From Gigaspora rosea (lineage: Eukaryota; Glomeromycota; Glomeromycetes; Diversisporales; Gigasporaceae): DNA of 64,000 nucleotides. The position numbers and the translations under genes were made by a program. The stretch spans positions 1-64,000 of the forward strand of contig QKWP01000599.1 of the NCBI GenBank assembly GCA_003550325.1, in the 5' to 3' direction. Of the stretch, positions 47,185-58,285 are shown piece after piece. Positions within the stretch are counted from its first letter, which is position 1, and every line of letters begins with the position of its first letter. The notes under the pieces are model-generated. The model was not told the DNA's origin. It worked only from the letters and a program-made list of their open reading frames with translations, and did no database searches.

Positions 47185-48316
47185 CAGTATTTAAAATTCA
47201 AATCTAAAGTTATGTTCTCAAAAGAACATAATTTAAATTTTTATTGTTCTCAAAAACTTTTTAATATTTATTATATATTAATTAAATAAATTGAATATTA
47301 ATTTTTAAAAAATGTTCATATTCTATATTTACAATTCACATACTAAGTTCATACTTATTTATTAATAATTTCTTAAAGTTTGTATATAATTCTTTATATT
47401 TTTTCAACATAACACAATATATTATACAATTCAATTTCTAATAATTTTGTTAAATTTCAAGTGCTTTTCATATTTGCTTATAATAAAACAAGACTTTCTA
47501 TAATATTTTACTGATGCTACTATTGGTTAATGTGATAAATTAGAAACAAATTACTTTGTTATTTAACTATTTAAATTTTATACTAACAAATATTTTGTAT
47601 CTTTTTGCTTGCTTAGTGTTAGCATATCATTTGACACAAATCATCTATATAAGTTTATACAATAATAATACTCTTGTACAATTAATGAATGTTTTATTTT
47701 AAAAATCTTTAAAGATGATTTTCTTAATATTTATTTGTTATCTATATTGTGCAACTTTAAATATATGTGCTATATATAGTATGTATATACATATATACAT
47801 ATGTATATATATAAATATATTTATGCAGAATTTGTCATGATCAAATTACATTAGCAAATTGATGAACATTTTATATAATTTATTGTTCTTATTAATAAAT
47901 CTAGAACATAAAAATTTTATAAACATTCTCTTTGAACCATCAAATTAGAGAACCTTTTCTTAATAAATCTAGAACATNTTATTTTAAAAATCTTTAAAGA
48001 TGATTTTCTTAATATTTATTTGTTATCTATATTGTGCAACTTTAAATATATGTGTTATACATAGTATGTATATACATATGTACATATGTATATACATATA
48101 TATATTTATACAAAATTTGTTATAATCAAAATTACATTATCAAATTGATGAGCATTTTATATAATTTATTGTTCTTATTAATAAATCTAGAACATAAAAA
48201 TTTTATAAATGTTCTCTTTGAACCATCAAATAAGAGAACCTTTTCTAAATATCAATGTTCTTAAAAAAATTAAAATGTTCATTGAGAACAATGAGAACAT
48301 TGAATTTTAAACACTG
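47185..48316. mobile_element. hAT-like element with internal direct duplication and an N
   Basis: Ends CAGTATTTAAAATTCAA (47185) and the complement of CAGTGTTTAAAATTCAA (48316). Flanks ATTATTAT (47177-47184) and ATTATAAT (48317-48324) match at 7 of 8. A block of about 285 bp (TTATTTTAAAAATCTTTAAA to AATAAATCTAGAACAT) occurs twice, with the undetermined base at 47978 exactly at the junction. No transposase. Confidence 0.7.
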
Positions 48317-48429
48317 ATTATAATTACCATCAATGTGCTGATATTCCTATAAAATAATTTAACAACAACTTAATACTTACTACAGATTGTTGCCCATTTA
48401 TTCTCTTTCTTTTTTTATTAGCCTTTGAT

Positions 48430-49560
48430 TTCTTTGGATTCTGGTCTATTATACTTTTCTCATGTCGATGACAGTGAAGTTGTTGGAAACATACTTAAGT
48501 TCTGTTTGATTATATCTAAAACAACTCTCCAAAGCTGAACTAATTGCTGGCATAGTGTTTTTAAGCACATGACGAGAAATTTCTGACCATGTTTTTTTGG
48601 ATCAGGTTGAAGAACATCATCTAGACCACCTAAAATATTAATTACCTCATCCTATTAAATAAAAATAATAACAATAATAACAGTATTTTAATAATAATGT
48701 TAATGTTAGTATTTTAAAATAAAATTATTAATAACAATAAATTATTCATACATGGAAGACTTTATATTGTTCTTGTGTTATATCTTCTAGACAATCACGT
48801 GGCATTCATTTATATGTGGTAGGAGGTTCTGAAGTGACAGAAAATTTTTTTTGAGCACTTGTAGTAATGTTATGAACATCTTTCACTTGCTTACTAGAGA
48901 CAGTGGAAGTAATGGTATTAAGATTTGAATTAATTTGAGGAACACTAAGAGTATCAACAGTTTGGGTCGCATCAGTAGTATTAATAGCATCAAAATTACA
49001 AAGACTCATATTATCCATTGGGCATGACAGCCCAGTTTTTCTTATTGCATTCAAATTATCATCCTCAATAATTATCATTAGTTCATTTAAAGCCTTTGAT
49101 TTGTCCGATTTTGAGTGATTAATTTTATGAATATTATCATCTGAATATTAATTTCATGAGTATTATATCTGAATTATTAATTTCATTAATATTATTATTA
49201 TTGATAGGTGAATCATTTGAAGACTTGGATTTATTAGATTTTGTCTTATTAATTTCAGTAATCAAATTTTGTACAGTGTTTTTTAAGTAAGAAATTTCTA
49301 TTAATATATAAAAATTTTGTTAGGCATACTGTAAGTCAATAGTTCTATTATATATATTTATATATATAGTTACCTTTATCCTTTGCATCAGGACTTCTTG
49401 AACAGCGGCAAGAACATTCATTAGTTACTGATTGGTTATGTTGGTTTTGTTGACCAGAAATAGACTGACTATTTTGGCGATAAGGTGTTGATGATCGCAT
49501 TAGTGTACTTCGATGCGACATGGATGGTGAAACTGAACGTTGATCTGAAACAATATTTAA
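48430..49560 (-). pseudogene. Relic of a hypothetical protein gene with Ser/Asn-rich N-part
   Basis: Minus strand: SDQRSVSPSMSHRSTLMRSS ... CSCRCSRSPDAKDK; intron from about 49372 to 49292; ISYLKNTVQNLITEINKTKS; repeated SKSSND/SKALNE segments; MIIIEDDNLNAIRKTGLSCP; TTYK, TGA, then MPRDCLEDITQEQYKVFH; a further intron (about 48657-48750); DEVINILGGLDDVLQPDP; frameshift in an A-run; KTWSEISRHVLKNTMPAISS and NFTVIDMRKV. Reads as one gene broken by a stop and two frameshifts. No known domain. Confidence 0.6.
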
Positions 49561-49570
49561 TTTGGAAAGA

Positions 49571-50259
49571 AAAAAAATTGGGTTAACGGATATTTGGTAT
49601 TTAGTTGAGAGAAAGAAAAAAACCCCGATTATGAATATTCAAAAAACAAAAAAAAAGTTGATTAGTTTATCGGTTATTTGGTATTCAGTTGAGAGAAAAA
49701 AAAGACAAATAAAATGAGTATGAGTATCTTCAATTTGATTATCAGAAATTTGGTATCTAAATTGAAAAAAGAAAGAGAAAGAAAAAGCAATTTATTTTAT
49801 ATTACTTTACCGTATTAACAATCAGACTTTCATTTAATATATTAGTATATAAAAATGTAATAACGAATATAGTAAAGCAAGTGAAAGAGCCAATTAAATG
49901 TTATTAAAGGAAAGAGTGATGCAAAAGAGTTAAATTTGCAGACGTATGATAAAAAGAATGTATGACCTATTTATAATTTTTATAATCTGATTATAATTTC
50001 TGATTACATATGATGTACTTTTTAATTTAGTATTGGAATAAAATTAATAGTCAGATAAACTATATATAAAATATTATTATGTAATCTAAAGCAATTTCAA
50101 AATAAAATTCATATTATGCAATCTACAAATAATTGCATTAAGACCTATCAGTATACCAATGACTCTATAGCTAATTCATTAAAACAAAGAGTCTAATTTC
50201 ACTGATAAACTAACAAAATATAATACTAATACTGTTTTCATTATGTAATTTATAATTTT
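49571..50259. other. Non-coding stretch
   Basis: Short local duplications near 49575-49750 (GTTGAGAGAAAGAAAAAA). Nothing else recognised. Confidence 0.4.
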
Positions 50260-51650
50260 AGAAATATAAATTCAAATCACTAAAAAAATGTCAAACCAAA
50301 AAAAAGTTTAAGCATTTTATATAAAAATATATGATATTTAAATACTGACGATGTAAACGAAGAGTTAATTTTCAAAAAAAATAGTACAATTGTTTTTATA
50401 AATTAGAATTATAGATTTGAATTACTAAAATTGATATAAAATATAAAAAAAGAACTATCAGCATGTTTAAATACTAACAATATAAACAAAGAGTTAATTT
50501 TCAAAAAACAGTATAATTGTTTTTATAACTTTAAACAAATAAAAAAGTTTAAACACTTGATATAAAAATATAAAAAAAAGAACTATTGGCATGTTTATAT
50601 GATATTTAAATATCGACGATATAAACAAAGAATTAATTTTTAAAAATGAATTGTTTTTATAACTTTAGAAATATAGATTCAAATTACTAAAATATCAAAA
50701 CAAAAAAAAAAATTTAAGCAATTAAAGAAAGATCTATCAGCATGTCTATATGATATTTTAATACCGATAATATAAACAAAAAGTTAATTTTCAAAAAATG
50801 GTATAAGTATTTTAATACGAATTACTAAAATGAAAGTTTAAATAATTGATACATATAAAAATATAAAGAAAGATCTATCGGTATGCATATGACATTTAAA
50901 TACCGATGATGTAAACAAAGAGTTAATTTTTATATAATTGTTTTAATAATTAGAAATATAGATTCGAATCACTAAAATGTCAAAACAAACAAAGTTTAAA
51001 TAATTGATATATATAAAAATATAAAGAAAGATCTATTGGCATGCCTATATGATATTTAAACACTGATGATGTAAACAAAGAGTTAATTTTTGTATAATTG
51101 TTTTAATAATTAGAAACAAGTTTACTAAAATGCACTACTAGTACCAATACCACAATGATTTTCACCAATCACATTTTTTAAATGCAGTACTGTATAACGT
51201 AAAGATCTTGTGTAACAAAAATTTTTTGCTATTTTGCTATTTTTTTCAAAAATACCTTCTAACTCAAAATTTTATTTATAAAACCACCTTTTTTTTAAAA
51301 AAAAAAATTCCTTGTGAAATTTCACTATATACTATGCCTCATCCTAACCCCTAAGTATTAACTCTCACTTAACATTTATTAAATTCAATTTGTATTTATT
51401 TTTTTGTTTATTTTTTTATATTGATCTTTATGCTACACCACATACTAGTGTTTAACACCAGTGGTGCATTTTAGTAAACTTGATTAGAAATATAGATTTG
51501 AATCACTAAAATGTCAAAACAAACAAAAGTTTAAATAATTGATATAAAAATATAAAGAAAGATCTATTGGCATGCCTATACGACATTTAAATACTGACAA
51601 TGTAAACAAAGTTAATTTTCAAAAAAAAGAGTATAATTGTCAAACAAAAA
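50260..51650. repeat. ~150-bp tandem repeat array
   Basis: About seven diverged copies with landmarks AAAGAAAGATCTATYGGCAT, GATATTTAAATACCGAYGAT and GTAAACAAAGAGTTAATTTT. Interrupted by a hAT-type MITE (51117-51482). No conserved coding frame. Confidence 0.8.
51117..51482. mobile_element. 366-bp hAT-type MITE, copy 1
   Basis: Ends CAAGTTTACTAAAATGCAC and its complement. Exact 8-bp duplication ATTAGAAA at 51109-51116 and 51483-51490. Interior matches 57911-58277 (ACCAATCA-ATTTTTTAAA, AACTCAAAATTTTAT, ACCACCTTTTTTTT, ACTATATACTATG). Confidence 0.9.
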
Positions 51651-52398
51651 GTATATTTGTCAAAACAAAGAGTATAAATTTAAAGTTTTTTGATAATAGA
51701 TAGAAAAGTCCAAAAGTCATATTGGCATTTCGAAAATTCTCTTGAGAACTCAAACTATATATAAGTTATATATAAAGCTTTTATTCTACTAAATTGAACT
51801 ATATTTCTCTCATTTAATTCTATCCCTATATCTTATTGCTATAATTCGTTCACAAATTCTCTTACCTGTTTTCTTTCACTTGTATATTCCGTTCATATAT
51901 TCTTTTTTATCAGTTACTCTTGAATATTTTGTTCATATATTTTTTTATCTATCACTTGCTTGTATATTCGTTCACTATAATAGGTTACAAAAAAATGAAT
52001 TGGATAATTAAAAGGACAAATAAAAAAGCTATAAAACCTAGAAATTGTCACCGTGAACCTTGCTATTGCAATATTTGTAAAGGTAATATTGTTGATCCAA
52101 GAACTAAATAAGCCCATATGACTAAAAATGACGTTGCGGAAAGAAGCATTTGTGAAATTTCTAAGCCTTCAACAAATAAAGCTGCTGTAGTAGATCTTCC
52201 AGAAATGGAATTTACAGAAATAGAAATTCCAAAAGAGCAAATACATATTAAAACCGGTAGCTCTAATAATAATTCTGAAATTTCTTCTTATAAAGCAAGT
52301 TACAGTTTCATTACTTTCTAAAAGGACAAGAAACCAATTGGTACCAGAGGAAGAAGAGCCCAAATACCTACGCAATTAATTGAAAATATGTTTTCAGA

Positions 52399-53696
52399 GG
52401 ACCCAGGACATCTCTAATATAGGTCATAAATGATCTGCATAAATTTGGAAGCTTTTGCTACTCTTAAAATCAAGTAAATTTGCTGAAAATTCAATTATTA
52501 TATATAAATTTTTAGTAATTTGCTAAAAACTAAATTATCACATCTATTTTTATAGATCAAATAATATATATATTTTTGAGTGCTAAACAAATTTTTATTA
52601 ATAAAATTATTTAAAATATTATAATTCTCCAAATTTTACTAATTGATTTTAATATTGTGCTATAAGAAACTTGTTTAGCACATAAAAGTACATTATTCTG
52701 GCATATTTAATTTTATATTTCTTGAAAATTTAAAAGAAAATGCTTAATATTGGATTTTTTGATCAAAAAATCCAAAATTAAGCAAATTCTATTAAATTTT
52801 CAAGAAATATAAAAATAAATATGCCAGAATAATGTACTTTTATGTGCTAAACAAGTTTCTTATAGCACAATATTAAAATCAATTAGTAAAATTTGGAGAA
52901 TTATAATATTTTATATAATTTTATTAATAAAAATACTAAAAAAATTTTATGCTTCCCCAAATTTACTAATTTATTCTAACATTGTGCTATAAGAACATTT
53001 GTTCAGCACATAAAACTACATTATTTTGGCATATTTCTTTTACATTTCTTGAAAATTTAAGAGAAGATGCTTAATTTTGGATTTTTTGATCAAAAAATCC
53101 AAAATTAAGCATCTTCTCTTAAATTTTCAAGAAATTTAAAATTAAATATGCCAGAATAATGTAGTTTTATGTGCTAAAAAAGTTTTCTTATAGCACAATG
53201 TTAGAATCAATTAGTATAATTTGGAGAATTATAATATTTTATATGATTTTATTAATAAAAATACTAAACAATTCTATTATTCCCCAAATTTTACTAATTG
53301 ATTCTAATATTGTGCTCTAAGAAAACTTGTTTAGCACATAAAAATACATTATTTTGGTATATTTACTTCTATATTTCTTGAAAATTTAAGAAAAGATGCT
53401 TAATTTTGGATTTTTTGATCAAAAAATCCAAAATTAAGCATCTTCTCTTAAATTTTTAAAAACCATAGTAGTACAAAAAAATGAGATAGCTTATTTTTGG
53501 GTATGATTCTTGCATGCAGGAAATTTGCTAAAAATAAAATATAACATGCATAAAATTGCTATAATTTGCCAAAATGCTTTATATAATCTTTTTTAAAATT
53601 AATCTCAATTTGTTAAAACTTAAATTTGGACTTCAGACCAAGTTTTCTGCAATTTGCTAAAAAAAAATGACATATATCAGAGATGTCCGGGTTCTG
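52399..53696. mobile_element. 1.3-kb element inserted in the KDZ gene, made of tandem palindromes
   Basis: Exact 8-bp duplication TTTTCAGA at 52391-52398 and 53697-53704. Ends GGACCCAGGACATCTCTAAT and the complement of CAGAACCCGGACATCTCTGA. The middle holds three tandem foldback units with dyad centres at about 52762, 53089 and 53418 (TTTTTTGATCAAAAAA), spaced 327-329 bp. Removing the element and one TSD rejoins the KDZ frame as ENMFS/DKEDLVEDHY. Confidence 0.85.
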
Positions 53697-54196
53697 TTTT
53701 CAGATAAAGAAGATCTGGTTGAAGATCATTATAATGAACAAGAATTAATTTTGATACACCGGATAACGATAATATATACGAAGACATCGATATATCTAAT
53801 AATCAACCTTTAGACTTTCCTATTGGTTTCATGTAGATAATTTTATGGGTTCTCAAATTTCAAGAGAGGTTCCGATATCTAATGTATCAACTAATGCTTT
53901 AATAAAATTCCTCTGGTATCTTTTGCTTCTTCAAAACGCTATTGTATATGCTTCTTTTCCAACTAGTTTAGCTAAGGCTCGTGAAGTACTTGGAGTCTGT
54001 GCTCACATGATCAAGTATGCAACATGTAAGAAATGTTGTAAGCTATACAATGTTGCTGATGTATCAACTGAAAAACCCAATATGGAACCAAAAATTAGCT
54101 ATTGCACTTTCCAAGACTTTCTGAACCACCCAATAGCAAATCAAAGACGTCCTTGCAATTCACCCATTACTAAAAAGGAGTGGCAATCAATTAATT

Positions 54197-54482
54197 GACA
54201 ATCACTTCACCAACATAACATTTTACCAACAATTATTTATCGACGAGTTCATTTTACCAACAGTTTATTTTACTAAAGCTCATTTTACCAACAAAGTATT
54301 TCTGGTTATTGTCATTAGGGTCAGTATAAAATTAAGTAGAATTAGAGCTAAAGTTAGTGTGCTTTTTAAAAAAAACTTGTCGGTGAAATGGTGAAATGAA
54401 CTTCAGTGAAACAAACTGTCGGTAAAATGAACTTGTCAGTGAGTATTTGTCGGTAAAATGTTATGTCGGTGAAGTGATTGTC
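54197..54482. mobile_element. 286-bp MITE with ~85-bp inverted repeats
   Basis: GACAATCACTTCACCAACAT ... mirrored by ATGTCGGTGAAGTGATTGTC. Both arms carry repeated TTCATTTTACCRACAG words. It splits the KDZ relic after SPITKKEWQS. No clear target duplication. Confidence 0.8.
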
Positions 54483-55754
54483 AGTGAAATAATACAAACC
54501 TACTAAAATGATACCTATATTAAAAGGTATTCACTATAAAAAATTAATTTTTCTTTGAAAAAGTGTCATTTCGTCTAATTTATTGTAAATTTTATAGGAA
54601 TTATTCATAAACTGGTGCTGATTTTCTCTACTATATCTTTGGCAAATCAAATAAAGTTGTTATATAATAAGAAAGAATTTGAGGATTCTTGCAAAAAGTG
54701 GGTCAGAAGGTTGGTTAATCCTAATTTATTAACTGACATTTAAGATAGAAGAATTTGAAAAACCTTCCAGGATTCTAGCGAAAATTTGTTATTTTTTCCA
54801 GCCTAAAGTATCAGATTGTCATTTTAGGAATAATGCTAATTATAGATTGGTTCCAGCCATTTGACAATTCCCAATATAGGTACAGTATAAATTTCTATTA
54901 GACTATTGTTTCTTTAAATTATAAATTAATTTTTTTAGTGTCTGAGCTATATATAGTATAATTTGCAATCTTCCACATGATGAGCGATTCAGGCCATTGA
55001 ATATTCTAACGTTAGTGTTGATTTCTGGGCCAAAAGAACCTAAATTACATCAATTAACCCATTTTTTGGCACCTTTAGTCAATTAGTTGATTGACTTATT
55101 TGATGGAATTAACCTATCAAGCACCTTCGAAAGCCCTACCGGCAAATTCATTAGAGCAGCAATAATATGCTGTTCTAGCAATATACCAGCTGCAAGAAAA
55201 TTGTGCGGTTTTATTTTGGCTCAGATAGCTTGCTATAGGTATTTGAAGAGAGCAAATTTCGATGATTGGAATCAACCAAATTTTGGCAAATTCAACGATA
55301 TGACAAATTGGTTTGTTAAAAGTGATATTGATGAAATTCGCCAAGATAGAAAGATTGTAATACTGAAGATGCAAGAAGAAAGCATACATCAGAAACTTCA
55401 GTTCGCTAGTCAGAAATGTATCAGATTCCCTATTTTAATTCTGTTCGGTTTACTGTAACAGATCCAATGCATTGCCTATTTTTAGGCATAGCTAAATGGA
55501 TTATGAAATTATGGATTGACGAAGATGTATTAACATTCTGGGTGCTAGAAATAATGGACAACTGGGCTAAAAAAATTTAAGTTCCTTCAGACATTGGCTG
55601 GCTACCTTACAAAATTGCAATAGGAGATGGATTCTCAGGTTTTACAGCTAATCAATGAAAGACCTTTGTACTAGTATATGCAACTTCCATAATATGAGAT
55701 TTATTACAAGAAACTGATAGGAAAATTTTAACATATTTTGTTTAGGCATGCACA

Positions 55755-55878
55755 ATTTTGTAAGCCTATAGGTGTCATCATAATTCAAAAAAAAAGAAAA
55801 TTTGACAAAAATAATTATCATTATCATTGTTAAAAAAATTTTTTTGAATTATAATGGAACCTATAAGTATGCCAAATT
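55755..55878. mobile_element. ~120-bp palindromic MITE in the KDZ relic
   Basis: CCTATAGG, then CATCATAATTCAAAAAAA, on the left pairs with TTTTTTTGAATTATAATGG and CCTATAAG on the right. It lies between KDZ segments ending ...ACTIL and starting CQILSKD. Edges are approximate. Confidence 0.6.
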
Positions 55879-57049
55879 CTATCTAAAGACATATTAGAGG
55901 AAGCACATCGGTGTTTACTCAATATGGCGAAGCTTATTGAAGAAAGCTATAAACCTGAAAAAATAATGCCTAATTTACACTTAAATTTACATATATGTGA
56001 ATGCGTTATGGACTATAGCCTATATATGCTTTTTGGTGTTTTGGTTTTGAAAAATAAATAGATTATTAGGTATGTTTATGATTATCAATCAATCAATAGT
56101 TATATTAAAATACCAGTAACTTATATAGAATTTAATTTGTAGGATCGATTCATAGTAGCAACAAAGAATCGAACCTGAATTACTTAAAACTATGCAATAT
56201 TATGCATTATTGGATAGGATTTCAACAAACCTGAGGTCATTTGAAAACTTGTTTACAGTTCATTGAACAAAAAACAATAACTGGCAGTCTTGCTATGCAT
56301 AGAGGAAATGACCTCTGAGAGTTTCTTTCAATGTCTGTAAATGTTAAAGAAATTATGGTACTGGTTTAGAGTCCTTTTCAGGAGAATTACTAGCACCGAT
56401 GAGAAAAATGAATCTTCTGGAAGAGTTACATTCTTTGTTAACAAGCTATTATAATAATGTATATTATTATAATTTTGCAAAATTGGCCAAAATTCATAAT
56501 AACCCAGATCATATACTTGTATTACCAAACATTACAATATATAGAAGGATAAAGATTAGTACGAAAATTTTGGGTTGACTTTTCCAAAAGGCACCAAAAA
56601 TCAGCCAAAATACTCACTAAATTTATATTGAACGACGGTTCTACCGACATATTTTCTGACCTAGTTCAATACTATTTCAAACATAAAATACAGCTACCTG
56701 AAGGCCCCAAAAAACATGTTTTGGCATTTGTACAGTAGTACAACGCAGCTGAAAGCTTCACAAAAGATTCCATTTTCAAATAGATAAGATTTGTAATATT
56801 GTTAATATTGAGTTATGGAATAGCAATTTCTATAACTTAAGTCAGGATTGTATAATCCCTGTACATAATATTTTAGATCGATTTATTTCTGGTTCCGTTA
56901 CAGTTGGGAAAAAACCCCCAAAAGAATATATGTTGGTTATTCCTATATATAGAAAATTTCATATCTAATGTATTATATAATTTAAAACTGGTGTATATAA
57001 TATAAATATAGAAAGCATTATAATATATATATTTATTAGAATAATGAAG

Positions 57050-57410
57050 ATGCATATATTGTTGCTGATTACTCTTGTTTATATTCTATTTATTTATCAG
57101 TAAAATTCCAGAGACATATAGGTTTGCTAATTACTATTGTAAATTTTACCGGTTTATACTTAATTTATCAGTAAAATTCCAGAAACATATAGGTTTGCTG
57201 ATTACTATTGTAAATTTTACTGGTTTATGCTTAATTTATCAGTAAAATTGCAGAGACATATAGGTTTGCTGATTACTATTGTAAATTTTACCGGTTTATA
57301 CTTAATTTATCAGTAAAATTCCAGAGACATATAGGTTTGCCGATTACTATTGAAAATTTTACCGGTTTATGCTTAAATTATTAGTAAAATTTCAGAGACA
57401 TATAGGTACG
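57050..57410. repeat. 71-bp tandem repeat, about five copies
   Basis: The word AGGTTTGC starts at 57120, 57191, 57262 and 57333, with a variant at 57404, an exact 71-bp period. Unit words: ATTACTATTGTAAATTTTAC, CGGTTTATACTTAATTTATC, AGTAAAATTCCAGAGACATA. Immediately downstream of the KDZ stop. Confidence 0.9.
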
Positions 57411-57910
57411 TCACAAGCTTTATAGGATTACCTATATAATTACCAATTATAGCCTGATATAATTAAGGCATGTCAGTATATTTTAATTAAATTCTATAGT
57501 TATATCGGTTACCCAATATGTTAATGATTTTATAATAAAAATTGGTGACAATTCGAAATTGAAACCCGATAAGTCTCTGATTTTTATTCAGTTGTACAGT
57601 TCCCGATATGACTTCATTCGATCTGTGTGTGTATTACCAGGATAGTAATAAGTTTTGTAATAATTTATTTGTTATATTAACACATGATAGAAATATATGA
57701 TTTTTATATTAGCATTATGATAATTTCAATTTATGCTATATGTCATTAAAATAAGAGGGTGCCACACAAGTACTACCTATTGTGCTAGTTATATACATTT
57801 TTAGATAATATAAATATGATATTATTAATTGGCTCATGTGATCTAAATTTTAGGCTAAAATTTGATTAATTAGTATAATTTTCTATCTTTATGACTGATA
57901 TATTTCTGAT

Positions 57911-58277
57911 CAGTTTTACTAAATCACACTACTGGTGCTCAACACTATAATGATTTTTACCAATCAAATTTTTTAAACGCCATGTAATGTAAAAATCAGG
58001 TATAACACAAAATTTTTGTTGTTTTGCTTTTTTTTTAAAAAAATATCTTCTAACTCAAAATTTTATCTATTAAACCACCTTTTTTTTAAAAAAAACCCTT
58101 GTGAAATTTTACTATATACTATGTCTCACACTAACTCTAACTATTAACTCTAATTTAACACTTATCAACTTTAACTTTTGTTTATTTTTTTTGGTTATTT
58201 TTTAAGTTTTTGATATTGATTTTCATGTTACACTGAATACTGGTGTTGAACACCAGTAGTTTGATTTAGTCCTACTG
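57911..58277. mobile_element. 367-bp hAT-type MITE, copy 2
   Basis: Ends CAGTTTTACTAAATCACAC and the complement of CAGTAGGACTAAATCAAAC. Exact 8-bp duplication TTTCTGAT at 57903-57910 and 58278-58285. Same interior as 51117-51482. Confidence 0.9.
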
Positions 58278-58285
58278 TTTCTGAT

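Larger units (their letters stand above)
51995..56968 (+). pseudogene. KDZ (Kyakuja-Dileera-Zisupton) transposase relic
   Basis: Plus strand from MNWIIKRTNKK (51995) with CYCNICKGNIVDPRTK; acidic linker to 52390; interruption; LVEDHYNEQEL and NIYEDIDISNN (53720-53810); MGSQISREVPISNVSTNALI, AREVLGVCAHMIKYATCKKC, SYCTFQDFLNHP (53845-54196); interruption; LLYNKKEFEDSCKKWVR (54650); GINLSSTFESPTGKFIRAAI and YRYLKRANFDDWNQPNFGKF (55087-55330); DPMHCLFLGIAKWIMKLWI (55472); IAIGDGFSGFTANQ; ILSKDILEEAHRCLLNMAKL (55890); GELLAPMRKMNLLEELHSLL (56380); HKIQLPEGPKKHVLAF; GKKPPKEYM to the TAA at 56966. Many stops and frameshifts and three inserted elements. KDZ enzymes mobilise large eukaryotic DNA transposons. 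The element's own ends were not identified. Confidence 0.85.

Noticed and set aside
50260-51650. 150-bp tandem array as another micro-exon array
   Set aside because: No unit has a consistent AG...GT pair at a constant spacing on either strand.
57050-57410. 71-bp tandem repeat as intron array
   Set aside because: The 71-bp units lack convincing donor and acceptor pairs; treated as a simple satellite.
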